From NCBI RefSeq assembly GCF_000193735.1, contig NZ_AEPF01000124.1:1-27813 (forward strand): a stretch of 27,813 nucleotides of DNA, read 5' to 3'. Shown piece after piece: positions 16,675 through 24,639 of the stretch. The position numbers and the translations under genes are program-made. The stretch is from Neisseria sicca 4320. GTDB taxonomy: Bacteria; Pseudomonadota; Gammaproteobacteria; Burkholderiales; Neisseriaceae. The notes under the pieces are model-generated. The model was given only the letters and a program-made list of their open reading frames with translations. It did no database searches and had not been told where the DNA came from. The first letter of the stretch is position 1. Each line of letters starts with the position of its first letter.

Positions 16675-16717
16675 AGTTTAGCCGCCTTTTGCATGAGACT
16701 TTATTGATATAAATTAA
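16675..16717 (-). promoter_or_regulatory. Candidate FNR box and -10 element upstream of ccoN
   Basis: TTGAT-ATAA-ATTAA at 16704-16717 differs from the FNR consensus TTGATnnnnATCAA by one base. On the minus strand TAAACT (plus 16675-16680) lies where a -10 hexamer should be for a class II FNR promoter (site centred about 42 bases from the start). On the plus strand CATAAA (16741-16746) is equally spaced for the M61 peptidase gene. Anaerobic or microaerobic control of cbb3 oxidase by FNR is common in other bacteria. This is a pattern match only. Confidence 0.4.
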
Positions 16718-16769
16718 ATTGCATAACACACTCTTTCATTCATAAAATTTAACAAATAAACCAATAGCA

Positions 16770-18533
16770 ATGATTAATTACAAAATCACCCCCAACCCGC
16801 TCGCCCACGAGTGGCACATCCGCCTAACATTCCGACAAGAACATGATTTGGAAACAGAAATCAGCCTGCCGAACTGGGTTCCCGGCAGCTATCTGATACG
16901 CGATTTCTCGCGCCACATCACCACTATCCGCGCCTTTTGCAATGGCGAATATGCCCATCTGACCCAAGTCAAAAAAAACCGATGGCGCGCTGCCCCGCAG
17001 TCCGGCGAGTGGGAAATTTACTACACCGTTTACGCCTACGACTTGTCCGTCCGCGGCTCGTTTTTGACTGCCGAACGCGGGTTCTTTGACGGTGCATGCC
17101 TCTTTTTGCAGGTAAACGGACAAGAAAACAGCGCGCACCAAATCGAATTCCCCATCCTGCCAAAAACATGGCGGATTGCCACCACCCTACCCCAAACCGA
17201 CATCCACAGCTTTCAGACGACCTCCTACCACGACTTAATCGACCACCCTGTCGAACTGGGCAACATCGAATTTCTCGATTTCGAAGCCGGCGGCATACCG
17301 CACCGCATCGCCTTAAGCGGCCACTATCCCGATTTCGACCGCGACCGCCTCGTGTCAGACATCCGCAAAATCTGCGAAACCGAACTGGCAATGTTCCCCT
17401 CCCCTGCCCCGTTCACGCATTACCTTTTCCTGCTCCACGTCGGCGACAACATCTACGGCGGACTTGAACATATCAGCAGCACCGCCCTGCTCGCCGACCG
17501 CCACAGCCTGCCGCCGCACGGCATGACCGAAGCCAACGACGCCTACACCCAACTGCTCGGACTGTTCTCACACGAATACTTCCACGCTTGGAACGTCAAA
17601 TCCATCAAACCCGCTTCCTTCGCTCCCTACGACCTCGACCGCGAAAACTACACCGAGCAACTCTGGGCGTTTGAAGGCATCACTTCCTACTACGACGATC
17701 TCTTCCTCGCCCGCAGCCGCACCATCGCCCCCGAAGCCTACCTGCGCCTGCTCGCCCAAAGCATCACCCGCGTGCAGCAAACCAAAGGTCGTCTGAAACA
17801 AAGCCTAGCCGAATCCAGCTTCACCGCTTGGAACAAATTCTACAAACAAGACGAAAACAGCCCCAACGCCATCGTCAGCTACTACCAAAAAGGCGCACTC
17901 GCCGCCCTCTGCCTCGACCTTGCCATCCGCAGCAAAAGCAACGGGCGACACACCCTCGACAGCGTCATGCAGCAACACTACCGCGATTGGTTGGACACCC
18001 GTCAAGGCATCCCCGAAAAACAATGGCAAGCCCGTTGCCAAGCGTTTACCGGCCTAGACCTCAAAGACTTTTTTCAGACGACCCTCTATACCACCTCAGA
18101 CCTACCCCTTGCCGAACTTCTCGCCACCATAGGCATCGGACTGCAATGGCAGGCACAACCGCGCGGACACGGCGGCGCGTTCCTGTCCGAACCGCCAATC
18201 GAAACGCCCGCCCCCGCCTCCGACTTCGGCGCAAGGTTCAAACAAAACAGCGACCACGCCACCCTGACCCACGTCTTCAACGGCGGCAGCGCGGAAAACG
18301 CCGCCCTCTGCCCGCAGGACAAAATCATCGCCGTCGACGGCTATGCCTGCACCGACCTTGCCGCACAGTGGGCACAACTTCCCATCGGCTACACCGCCCG
18401 CCTCCACTACTTCCGCACCGGCATCCTGTACGTCGCCGACATCACCGTCCAAGCCGCCGAAGCCGACACTGCCGTCCTCTACATCACCGACCGCGAATTA
18501 TTTGAAAACTGGCTTTATAATGACCGAGCCTGA
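16770..18533 (+). CDS. M61-family metallopeptidase with C-terminal PDZ-like domain
   Basis: This 587-residue protein is a family M61 (glycyl aminopeptidase-like) zinc peptidase. The zinc motif HEYFH is at residues 268-272, within SHEYFHAWNVKSIKP. The third ligand is likely E302 in AFEGITSYYDDL. The N-terminal beta domain begins INYKITPNPLAHEWHIRLTF with the conserved LPNWVPGSYLIRDFSRHI, and GGLEHISST (230-238) is typical. A PDZ-like region follows residue 440. No signal peptide is seen, so it is likely cytoplasmic; the substrate is unknown. Three DUS or near-DUS copies are embedded in the coding sequence (17212, 17786 and about 18075). No strong ribosome site precedes the ATG. Confidence 0.92.
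   Translation: MINYKITPNPLAHEWHIRLTFRQEHDLETEISLPNWVPGSYLIRDFSRHITTIRAFCNGEYAHLTQVKKNRWRAAPQSGEWEIYYTVYAYDLSVRGSFLTAERGFFDGACLFLQVNGQENSAHQIEFPILPKTWRIATTLPQTDIHSFQTTSYHDLIDHPVELGNIEFLDFEAGGIPHRIALSGHYPDFDRDRLVSDIRKICETELAMFPSPAPFTHYLFLLHVGDNIYGGLEHISSTALLADRHSLPPHGMTEANDAYTQLLGLFSHEYFHAWNVKSIKPASFAPYDLDRENYTEQLWAFEGITSYYDDLFLARSRTIAPEAYLRLLAQSITRVQQTKGRLKQSLAESSFTAWNKFYKQDENSPNAIVSYYQKGALAALCLDLAIRSKSNGRHTLDSVMQQHYRDWLDTRQGIPEKQWQARCQAFTGLDLKDFFQTTLYTTSDLPLAELLATIGIGLQWQAQPRGHGGAFLSEPPIETPAPASDFGARFKQNSDHATLTHVFNGGSAENAALCPQDKIIAVDGYACTDLAAQWAQLPIGYTARLHYFRTGILYVADITVQAAEADTAVLYITDRELFENWLYNDRA
17212..17223 (-). repeat. DUS inside the M61 peptidase gene
   Basis: Exact reverse complement of AGGTCGTCTGAA, encoding SFQTTSY in the peptidase. 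A second exact copy lies in the opposite orientation at 17786-17797, encoding GRLK. Confidence 0.85.
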
Positions 18534-18575
18534 TTTTCAGACGACCTCAAGTGCCGGATCGAGGTCGTCTGAAAA
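18534..18575. terminator. Inverted DUS pair between the peptidase and phosphatase genes
   Basis: TTTTCAGACGACCTC (18534-18548) and GAGGTCGTCTGAAAA (18561-18575) form a perfect 15-bp stem with a 12-base loop. It begins directly after the peptidase stop codon. Both arms contain an exact mucDUS. Paired DUS used as terminators are well known in Neisseria. The A/T-rich outer arms give only a weak T run here, so it may attenuate rather than stop transcription into the next gene. Confidence 0.75.
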
Positions 18576-18597
18576 CCACTTACAGAAAGGAAAACCC

Positions 18598-19038
18598 ATG
18601 TCTATCCAAAAACTTGCCGATAATCTCTACATCGCCCCGCAGCTGACCGAAGCAGACGTACAAGAAGCCGCCAAACTCGGCATCCAAACCGTCATCTGCA
18701 ACCGTCCCGACGGCGAAGAAGAAAACCAAGTTACATTCAAACAAGTCAAAAGCTGGCTTGAAGCCGCGGGTATCCGCGAACACCACCATCAGCCCGTCGT
18801 CGCACCCGCCATCAACGCCGCCGATGTCGCTGCTTTCCAAAATCTGCTCAAAAACGTTCCCCAACCCGTCCTCGCCTACTGCCGCACCGGTACCCGCTGC
18901 TCACTGCTCTGGGGCTATCATCAGGTACAAAACGGCGCGTCCGTCGCCGAAGTCGTCGCTGCGGCACAACAAGCAGGCGTCAATCTGAGCAACTTCGAAG
19001 TCCGCCTGCAAGACGTGCAACAAAACGGTCTGGCGTAA
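18598..19038 (+). CDS. TIGR01244/DUF442-family protein phosphatase, NMA1982-like
   Basis: This 146-residue protein resembles meningococcal NMA1982, a structurally solved non-classical eukaryotic-like phosphatase, and the phosphatase half of beta-lactamase-hydrolase-like (Blh) proteins. The P-loop is YCRTGTRCS, with nucleophile C95 and R100. The general acid region is probably NRPDGEEEN (residues 35-43), also conserved in the family. It lacks the metallo-beta-lactamase-fold domain found in Blh fusions. The frame opens far upstream inside the peptidase gene, but the ATG at 18598 is chosen for its AAAGGAAA ribosome site and normal N-terminus MSIQKLADNLYIAPQL. It is bounded by DUS hairpins on both sides. 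Confidence 0.88.
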   Translation: MSIQKLADNLYIAPQLTEADVQEAAKLGIQTVICNRPDGEEENQVTFKQVKSWLEAAGIREHHHQPVVAPAINAADVAAFQNLLKNVPQPVLAYCRTGTRCSLLWGYHQVQNGASVAEVVAAAQQAGVNLSNFEVRLQDVQQNGLA

Positions 19039-19062
19039 CACGCTATCCGTTTACCCAAACGC

Positions 19063-19120
19063 AAAGGTCGTCTGAACAACCGTTTCAATGAAATGAAACT
19101 GGTTTCAGACGACCTTTTTT
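19063..19120 (+). terminator. DUS-pair terminator after the phosphatase gene
   Basis: AAAGGTCGTCTGAA (19063-19076) and TTCAGACGACCTTT (19104-19117) form a perfect 14-bp stem with a 27-base loop. It is followed by a T run on the plus strand. Part of the loop (GAAACTGGTTTC) can pair as well. Both arms are exact mucDUS. Confidence 0.82.
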
Positions 19121-19180
19121 ACTGTTCCATCAAACACATTCATGCCTATTCTACAAGCTTGAATCACGTTTTAATCATCT

Positions 19181-20059
19181 TCATAACAACCTGTGCTTCA
19201 AAGCAGGCAGTCTGGTGCGCACGCTTTGCAGCCTTGTAGCGTCCAAATCGGCAATGACGATGCCCTCGCCTTCGGGCAATACACCCAAGATTTCGCCCCA
19301 CGGGTCGATAATCATACTATGGCCGAACGTGCGCCTGCCGCTTTTGTGTTCTCCGCCTTGCGCCGAAGCGATGACGTAGCATTGGTTTTCCACCGCGCGG
19401 GCGCGCAGCAGCAATTCCCAATGCGCCTTGCCTGTCGTGTAAGTGAAGGCGGCAGGCAGCAGTAAAACGTCAAACGGCTGCTGGGCGCGGAAAAACTCAG
19501 GAAAGCGCAAGTCGTAGCACACGCCTGCGGCAAGCGGCACGCTGTCGGCGGTCAATTTCGGTACATCGCCGCCCGCACTGATGGTGTCCGCCTCGGCATA
19601 GCGCTCGCCTAAGCCTGAGAAACCGAACAGGTGCATTTTGTGGTACAGCCCGATTTGCTTACCATCGCGGTCGTACACCAACATCGTGTTCATGACCTTG
19701 CCTTCGTCTGGGCTTTGCAGCGGAACCGTGCCGCCGAACAGCACCACGCCGCATTCCGCTGCCGTCTCGCTCAAGGTCGTCTGAAAACGAGTGCAGCGAG
19801 TTTCGCCAAAACGAGTGCAGCGACTTTCGCCAAAACGAGCGTAGCGGGTTTCGCTAAAATTACTACCGACTAAAGGTTCGGCAAAAGTCAGTTTGTCGGT
19901 ATCCTTGCGCCCCATCAGCGGCCAGTATTCGGGCAGCAGCACCCAATCCGCGCCTTGTTCGGCTGCTTGGCGTACGAGGCGTTTCATGGTTTCGATGTTG
20001 GCATCGGGATTGGTGGAAGAAATCATTTGCACGGCGGCGGCGCGGATGTTTTTTTGCAT
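19181..20059 (-). CDS. Nitrilase-family carbon-nitrogen hydrolase with a repeat-derived insertion
   Basis: This 292-residue protein is an omega-amidase / Nit-type member of the nitrilase superfamily. The catalytic triad is visible as E44 (LLPEYWP), K141 (YHKMHLF) and C181 (GVCYDLRFPEFF). The reading frame is open to 20230, but the ATG at 20059 is chosen because it gives the normal start MQKNIRAAAVQMISS with AGGGA a few bases upstream. Residues 69-92 are unusual: SETRYARF, GESRCTRF and GETRCTRF are three 8-residue repeats encoded by three 24-bp tandem repeats (19784-19855). As I recall them, relatives pass directly from EPLGGG to RFQTALSE, so this looks like an in-frame insertion of about 24 residues next to a DUS. 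Whether the enzyme still works is unknown; all catalytic residues remain. Likely role is removal of damaged or toxic amides such as deaminated glutathione, by family inference. Confidence 0.9.
   Translation of the reverse strand: MQKNIRAAAVQMISSTNPDANIETMKRLVRQAAEQGADWVLLPEYWPLMGRKDTDKLTFAEPLVGSNFSETRYARFGESRCTRFGETRCTRFQTTLSETAAECGVVLFGGTVPLQSPDEGKVMNTMLVYDRDGKQIGLYHKMHLFGFSGLGERYAEADTISAGGDVPKLTADSVPLAAGVCYDLRFPEFFRAQQPFDVLLLPAAFTYTTGKAHWELLLRARAVENQCYVIASAQGGEHKSGRRTFGHSMIIDPWGEILGVLPEGEGIVIADLDATRLQSVRTRLPALKHRLL
19784..19855. repeat. Three tandem 24-bp repeats inside the nitrilase gene
   Basis: Three units of 24 bp run 19784-19807, 19808-19831 and 19832-19855, each of the form AAAACGAGygyAGCGrsTTT followed by CGCC or CGCT. 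They differ at only a few bases. They abut an exact DUS (19773-19784). One further unit, also touching a DUS, lies at 25795-25818 after ruvC. The length keeps the nitrilase frame. Confidence 0.92.
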
Positions 20060-20077
20060 ATCAGTCCCTATCTGCGT

Positions 20078-20109
20078 GTTCAGACGGCCTGCCGACAGGT
20101 CGTCTGAAC
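20078..20109. repeat. Mixed-dialect DUS hairpin upstream of the nitrilase gene
   Basis: GTTCAGACGGCCTG (20078-20091) and CAGGTCGTCTGAAC (20096-20109) form a 14-bp stem with one wobble and a 4-base loop. One arm is the AG-DUS dialect (AGGCCGTCTGAA), the other the mucDUS dialect (AGGTCGTCTGAA). It lies about 19 bases before the nitrilase ATG on its coding strand, so it could affect translation or end an upstream transcript. The rest of 20060-20371 has no gene. Confidence 0.8.
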
Positions 20110-20290
20110 AAAGATTCACGGTATGTCCAAAGAAAATACCTGTACCCATTATCTGTGTAATTTGAAACAACGGCATAGGCTTGCTATTTGATACGGCAGT
20201 TCGCTTCTTTTTTGATAAGGCACACATCATTAGCCGTCATTTCCGTCCACACGCAATGCGCCGATAAATAAACCGTATCGAAAATATGGC

Positions 20291-20326
20291 AAAGGTCGTC
20301 TGAAAATCCGTTTTCAGACGACCTTT
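20291..20326 (-). terminator. DUS-pair terminator after dxs
   Basis: AAAGGTCGTCTGAAAA (20291-20306) and TTTTCAGACGACCTTT (20311-20326) form a perfect 16-bp stem with a 4-base loop, 46 bases after the dxs stop. Both arms contain exact mucDUS. It separates dxs from the nitrilase gene. Confidence 0.82.
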
Positions 20327-20371
20327 ATTCATTGCTTGCAACGGGTGGCGTTATTCGATCACAGCTTCAGT

Positions 20372-22285
20372 TCAAGCCGCCGGCAGCCATCCGCGTATGC
20401 GTTTCTCCATCGCGTCGGCACTCAAGCCCAAATCGTCCAAAAGTTTTTTCGGGTCGCCGTGTTCGGTTACGGTGTCGGCAACACCCAAAAGTAAAACGGG
20501 TTTGTAGATGCCGTGTTTTGCCAATACTTCCAGCACCGCGCTGCCTGCGCCGCCTTGTTCGGCGTTTTCTTCGGCGGTAACGATGTAGTCGTGGCTTTGG
20601 GCGAGGCGGACGATGAGTTCCTCGTCTATCGGTTTGACGAAGCGCATATCGGCGACGGTGGCGTTCAGTTTTTCGGCAACCGTCAATGCGGGGGCGACCA
20701 TGCTGCCGAAGGCGATGAATACGATTTTCTCACCTTGGCGGCGGATGATGCCTTTGCCGATGGCTACGGTTTCGAGGTCGTCTGAAACGGGCGCGCCTGT
20801 TCCCGTGCCGCGCGGATAGCGAACGGCGGCGGGGGCGTCTGCCTGATAGCAGGTTGAAAGCAGCAGGCGGCATTCGTTTTCATCGCTCGGCGCGGCAACA
20901 ATCATGTTCGGCACGCAACGCAAGAAGCTCAAATCGTACAAACCGGCATGGGTCGGGCCGTCTGCGCCGACGATGCCCGCGCGGTCGACGGCAAACAAAA
21001 CGGGCAGGTTTTGCAGAGCGATGTCGTGCACCAGTTGGTCGTAGCCGCGTTGGAGAAAGGTGGAATAAATGGCGACGACGGGCTTCATGCCTTCGCAAGC
21101 CAAACCGCCGGCAAAGGTAACGGCGTGCTGCTCGGCGATGCCGACATCGAAATAGCGCTCGGGGAATTGTTGTTCGAATTCTACCAGTCCGCTGCCCTCG
21201 CGCATGGCTGGGGTGATTGCCGCTAATCGGGAATCTTCCGCCGCCTGGTCGCACAGCCATTTGCCGAACACTTGCGTATAGGTCGGTTTGGCGGCAGATT
21301 TGTTTTCTTTTTCAGACGGTAAAGAGTTCTTGAAGTCGTCCGAACCGTCTTTGGGCAGGTTGGCGACGGCGTGGTATTTGACGGGGTCGTTTTCGGCGAG
21401 TTTGTAGCCGTTGCCCTTTTTGGTGATGACGTGCAGCAGTTGCGGGCCTTTGCGGCAGCGCAAATCTTTCAACACATCGACCAAATGCTCGACGTCGTGG
21501 CCGTCGACGGGACCGGTGTAGCGGAAACCGAAGTTTTCAAACAAAGACAGCGACTGTTTGACGTGTTCGGCTTCGCCTGCCAGCGTTTTGATTTTGTGCT
21601 CGACTTTTTGGGCAAGTTCCATCGCGCCGGGCAGCTTGTCCAAAACCTTGCTCGATTGCGCCTTGATGGTGCTCAACACGCCGCGCATATCGCGCACGAC
21701 GTTGCTGGCGAGGTATTTCGGCAGCGCGCCGACGTTGGGGGAAATCGACATTTCGTTGTCGTTGAGAATGACCAGCAGGTTCACATCCATGTCGCCCGCG
21801 CAGTTCAAGGCTTCAAACGCCTGACCCGCTGTCATCGCGCCGTCGCCGATAATGGCGACGCTGCGGCGGTCGCTGCCCAAGAGTTTGTCTGCCGCCGCCA
21901 TGCCCAAAGCCGCGCCGATGGAGGTGGAGGAATGCCCTACGCCGAAAGCATCGTATTCGGACTCGATGCGCTTGGGGAAGCCCGCCAAGCCGCCGTAGCG
22001 GCGCATGGTGTGCATTTGATCTTTGCGGCCTGTGAGGATTTTGTGCGGATAGCTTTGATGACCGACGTCCCAAACCAGCTTGTCTTCAGGTGTGTGATAG
22101 ACGTAGTGCAGAGCCACTGTCAGCTCGACCGCGCCCAAGTTGCTGGCAAAATGACCGCCGGTTCGGCCGACAGAGTCCAACAAAAACTCCCGCAGTTCGG
22201 CGGAAACTTGGGGCAGCTGGCTTTTATCCAGCCTGCGCAAATCCTGAGGCAGATGGATGTTGTCTAATAACGGTGTGTGGCTCAT
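20372..22285 (-). CDS. dxs: 1-deoxy-D-xylulose-5-phosphate synthase
   Basis: This 637-residue thiamine-diphosphate enzyme joins pyruvate and glyceraldehyde-3-phosphate, the first step of the MEP isoprenoid pathway and a source for thiamine and pyridoxal. The thiamine diphosphate motif runs from GDGAM (147-151) to NDNEMSISPNVG (175-186). The catalytic glutamate is E385 in FDVGIAEQHAVTFAGGLA. Three domains in the usual order are complete, and WDVGHQSYPHKILTGR and VDRAGIVGADGPTHAG are diagnostic. Length is typical (about 620-640). An exact DUS (20775-20786) lies inside the coding region, and the ribosome site is weak. Confidence 0.98.
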   Translation of the reverse strand: MSHTPLLDNIHLPQDLRRLDKSQLPQVSAELREFLLDSVGRTGGHFASNLGAVELTVALHYVYHTPEDKLVWDVGHQSYPHKILTGRKDQMHTMRRYGGLAGFPKRIESEYDAFGVGHSSTSIGAALGMAAADKLLGSDRRSVAIIGDGAMTAGQAFEALNCAGDMDVNLLVILNDNEMSISPNVGALPKYLASNVVRDMRGVLSTIKAQSSKVLDKLPGAMELAQKVEHKIKTLAGEAEHVKQSLSLFENFGFRYTGPVDGHDVEHLVDVLKDLRCRKGPQLLHVITKKGNGYKLAENDPVKYHAVANLPKDGSDDFKNSLPSEKENKSAAKPTYTQVFGKWLCDQAAEDSRLAAITPAMREGSGLVEFEQQFPERYFDVGIAEQHAVTFAGGLACEGMKPVVAIYSTFLQRGYDQLVHDIALQNLPVLFAVDRAGIVGADGPTHAGLYDLSFLRCVPNMIVAAPSDENECRLLLSTCYQADAPAAVRYPRGTGTGAPVSDDLETVAIGKGIIRRQGEKIVFIAFGSMVAPALTVAEKLNATVADMRFVKPIDEELIVRLAQSHDYIVTAEENAEQGGAGSAVLEVLAKHGIYKPVLLLGVADTVTEHGDPKKLLDDLGLSADAMEKRIRGWLPAA

Positions 22286-22420
22286 GGTGTGTCTTTGCGG
22301 GCTTATTGTGTCTATCTGGCAATTATAGCAAGAGTTGTCCTGTTCGGATAAAGGGTTTTGACGAAGCTTTGTTTTCAGTCGACCTGATTTAACTGTCTAT
22401 TTATATATCTATTTATATAA

Positions 22421-22432
22421 AGGTCGTCTGAA
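22421..22432 (+). repeat. DNA uptake sequence (mucDUS)
   Basis: Exact AGGTCGTCTGAA in the tyrA-dxs gap (22286-22459), next to a nearly repeated TCTATTTATATA stretch. A half-matching partner, TTTTCAGTCGACCT, lies about 45 bases before it and could pair imperfectly to end the tyrA transcript. Confidence 0.8.
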
Positions 22433-22459
22433 ACTGGCTCTTTCAAACCTAAAAACATC

Positions 22460-23332
22460 CTACTGCCGTTCCAGCCATTCATCGCGGGTTTGTTTGGCAG
22501 CGGCAAAATAACGGTAAAGGGCGGCGCGGTCTTCTTCGGACAGGATGCGTTCGAGTTCGGACAACTGGGCACGCAGGCCGCCAATCAAATCCAACAGGCT
22601 GTTTTTATTGGCAAGGCAGATATCCGTCCATACGGCGGGATGACTGGATGCGATGCGCGTAAAATCACGGAAGCCCGTGGCGGCAAATTCGAGGTAGCGC
22701 CGACTGTCGGGATGATCGGCGATTTGATGGACGTAAGCGAAGGCGGCAAGATGCGGCATATGGGAAACGGCGGCAAAAACGGCATCGTGTTCTTCCGCGC
22801 TCATACGGAAAATCTGCGCTCCGACTGCCCGCCACAAATTTTCAACCAGGCCGGCGGCCTGTTCATCTTCTTCCCCATGCGGCGTGATCACCAGCTTCCT
22901 GTCCTGAAACAATCCGAACTGTGCGGAAAGCGCGCCGCTCCTGTCAGAGCCTGCAATCGGATGTGCGGCGATGCAACGGGACAAATGTTCGGGCAGGACG
23001 CTGCGAAAAGCCTGAACGGCAGATTGTTTGGTACTGCCCACATCGGTAACCACGGTATGCGCGTTCAAATAAGGTCGGACGGCGCGGCAGATGTCGGGAA
23101 ATGTGGAAACAGGCGTAGCGATAACGGCCAAATCCGCTTCGTGCATACTCAAAGCGTCGATTTGCGTGTAGGCGCGATCAATGACGCGCCGTTCAAGCGC
23201 ACGGTCAAGGTTGTCGCGATCCAAATCGATGCCGGTTACCGTATCGGCCAATCCGAGCCGTTTCAAGTCCAACACGAACGAGCCGCCGATCAGCCCGACA
23301 CCTATAAGGACGATGTGTTTGAGTGTATTCAT
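22460..23332 (-). CDS. tyrA: Prephenate dehydrogenase
   Basis: This 290-residue protein is an NAD(P)-dependent TyrA-family dehydrogenase that turns prephenate (or arogenate) into the tyrosine precursor. The dinucleotide-binding motif GVGLIGGS is at residues 11-18 and the acidic end of the second strand is GIDLDRDN. Family catalytic text is AAHPIAGSDRSG and SHMPHLAAFAY. The frame opens six codons upstream, but the ATG at 23332 is chosen because it starts just before the Rossmann strand (MNTLKHIVLIGVG). It stands alone without a fused chorismate mutase or regulatory ACT domain. The preference for NAD or NADP cannot be told. Confidence 0.93.
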   Translation of the reverse strand: MNTLKHIVLIGVGLIGGSFVLDLKRLGLADTVTGIDLDRDNLDRALERRVIDRAYTQIDALSMHEADLAVIATPVSTFPDICRAVRPYLNAHTVVTDVGSTKQSAVQAFRSVLPEHLSRCIAAHPIAGSDRSGALSAQFGLFQDRKLVITPHGEEDEQAAGLVENLWRAVGAQIFRMSAEEHDAVFAAVSHMPHLAAFAYVHQIADHPDSRRYLEFAATGFRDFTRIASSHPAVWTDICLANKNSLLDLIGGLRAQLSELERILSEEDRAALYRYFAAAKQTRDEWLERQ

Positions 23333-23350
23333 GGCAGGTACGCGGGACAA

Positions 23351-23362
23351 AGGTCGTCTGAA
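23351..23362 (+). repeat. DNA uptake sequence (mucDUS)
   Basis: Exact AGGTCGTCTGAA in the divergent tyrA / heptosyltransferase intergenic region (23333-23542). No paired copy is nearby. Confidence 0.85.
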
Positions 23363-23542
23363 AACGGCACGCCCGCTATTTTAGGGATTAATTCTCCGCA
23401 TTCTATCGTATCCGAAAGGCAAACGCATTTCGGCAATGATACTGCCTCGCGCACCATCCTTCCGACCATAAAAAGGCAGTTCGCCATTGTGCCGTTTCGT
23501 TTTACAATAGGCAGACAGAAATCCATCCGCCGAAAGCAAACT

Positions 23543-24628
23543 ATGTCCCTGGCCCAACCGAAACGTATTTTAGTCATCAAGCTGCGCCACCACGGCGACG
23601 TGCTGTTGGCGACGCCCGTCGTCCACGCCCTCAAGACCCGCTTTCCCGATTGCGAAATCGATATGCTGGTTTACCGGGAAACCGCCGACATCATCAGCGA
23701 TAATCCCGAAATTGCCGAAATATTCACGATTGACCGCTCCTGGAAAAAGCAGGGCTTGAAAACCCAGTTGTCCGAAGAGAAAAAGCTGTTCTCGCGCCTG
23801 AAAAAACGCGGGTACGACTGGGCGTTCAACCTGTCCGACCAATGGCGTTCGGCAATACTCGCCAAATTCTGCGCACAATGCAGCGTCGGCATCAGCCATA
23901 TCAAACGCGACCACTTTTTCTGGCGTTGGTGCCACGACTTCCTCAACCCCGAAGCCGGACGCGGCTGCCACATTACCGAATACCATATGAACGTTTTGCC
24001 GCCGCTTATCCGGCCTGAGGAAACGCAGCCGGCAAAAGTGATGATGCCAATCGGCGAAGATGCCCGCTCGAATTTGCAAAGCAAGCTGAAAAAACAAGGC
24101 TGGAATGGGGAAGATTATGTGTTGTTCCATCCGGGCGCACGTTGGGAATTCAAATGCTGGGAAGACGGCAAAAACGCCGCCATCGTCCAATTACTGCTCA
24201 ACCACGGTCAAAACGTCGTTTTAACCGCCGCTCCCTCAGCAACCGAACAACAAATGGTTGATGCGGTTTTAGAACGCGTCAAAATTCCCGAAGGCGGGAA
24301 ACTATGGATACTGTCGGGCAACCTCAACCTGCGCGAATTGGCTGCCGCCATCGACGGCTGCAAACTCTTCATCGGCGTAGATTCCGCACCCATGCACATC
24401 GCCGCCGCGCTGGACAAGCCGCAAATCGCCCTGTTCGGCCCCTCATGGCTGGACAGATGGCACCCCTATTCCGACAATGCCGAGGTTATTTGGGCAGGCG
24501 ATTTCGGCGACCTGCCCCACCCCGACAGCATCAACACATCCGACAACACACGCCTGCTCAAGGCCATTCCGCTGGAAGCCGTGTGGAACAAAATCGCTGA
24601 AAAGCTGGGTTTAAACAAAGAAGCTTAA
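23543..24628 (+). CDS. Glycosyltransferase family 9 protein, putative LOS heptosyltransferase (RfaQ-like)
   Basis: This 361-residue protein has the GT9 (heptosyltransferase) fold. The N-terminal half begins KRILVIKLRHHGDVLLATPVVHALKTRFPDCEIDMLVY, with the conserved acceptor-side GD. The C-terminal half has VLFHPGARWEFKCW and the nucleotide-sugar site FIGVDSAPMHIAAALDKPQIALFGPS. It probably adds ADP-heptose or a related sugar to the lipooligosaccharide core at the inner face of the inner membrane. Overall it looks closest to the RfaQ/HepIII subgroup rather than RfaC or RfaF, but the acceptor cannot be read from the sequence. The frame opens over 1 kb upstream inside tyrA antisense; the ATG at 23543 gives the normal N-terminus. 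Confidence 0.85.
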   Translation: MSLAQPKRILVIKLRHHGDVLLATPVVHALKTRFPDCEIDMLVYRETADIISDNPEIAEIFTIDRSWKKQGLKTQLSEEKKLFSRLKKRGYDWAFNLSDQWRSAILAKFCAQCSVGISHIKRDHFFWRWCHDFLNPEAGRGCHITEYHMNVLPPLIRPEETQPAKVMMPIGEDARSNLQSKLKKQGWNGEDYVLFHPGARWEFKCWEDGKNAAIVQLLLNHGQNVVLTAAPSATEQQMVDAVLERVKIPEGGKLWILSGNLNLRELAAAIDGCKLFIGVDSAPMHIAAALDKPQIALFGPSWLDRWHPYSDNAEVIWAGDFGDLPHPDSINTSDNTRLLKAIPLEAVWNKIAEKLGLNKEA

Positions 24629-24639
24629 AACAAAAAGGT

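Noticed and set aside
17828..18505. Plus-strand 225-codon frame rich in Arg and Pro inside the M61 peptidase
   Set aside because: Arg/Pro-rich composition is typical of a frame-shifted reading of GC-rich coding DNA; the M61 frame is clearly conserved.
20060..20230. 57-residue N-terminal extension of the nitrilase
   Set aside because: It crosses the mixed-dialect DUS hairpin, matches nothing in the family, and the ATG at 20059 has a ribosome site and the normal start.
22490..23542. A 350-codon upstream extension of the heptosyltransferase frame
   Set aside because: It is antisense to tyrA and the family N-terminus begins at the ATG at 23543.
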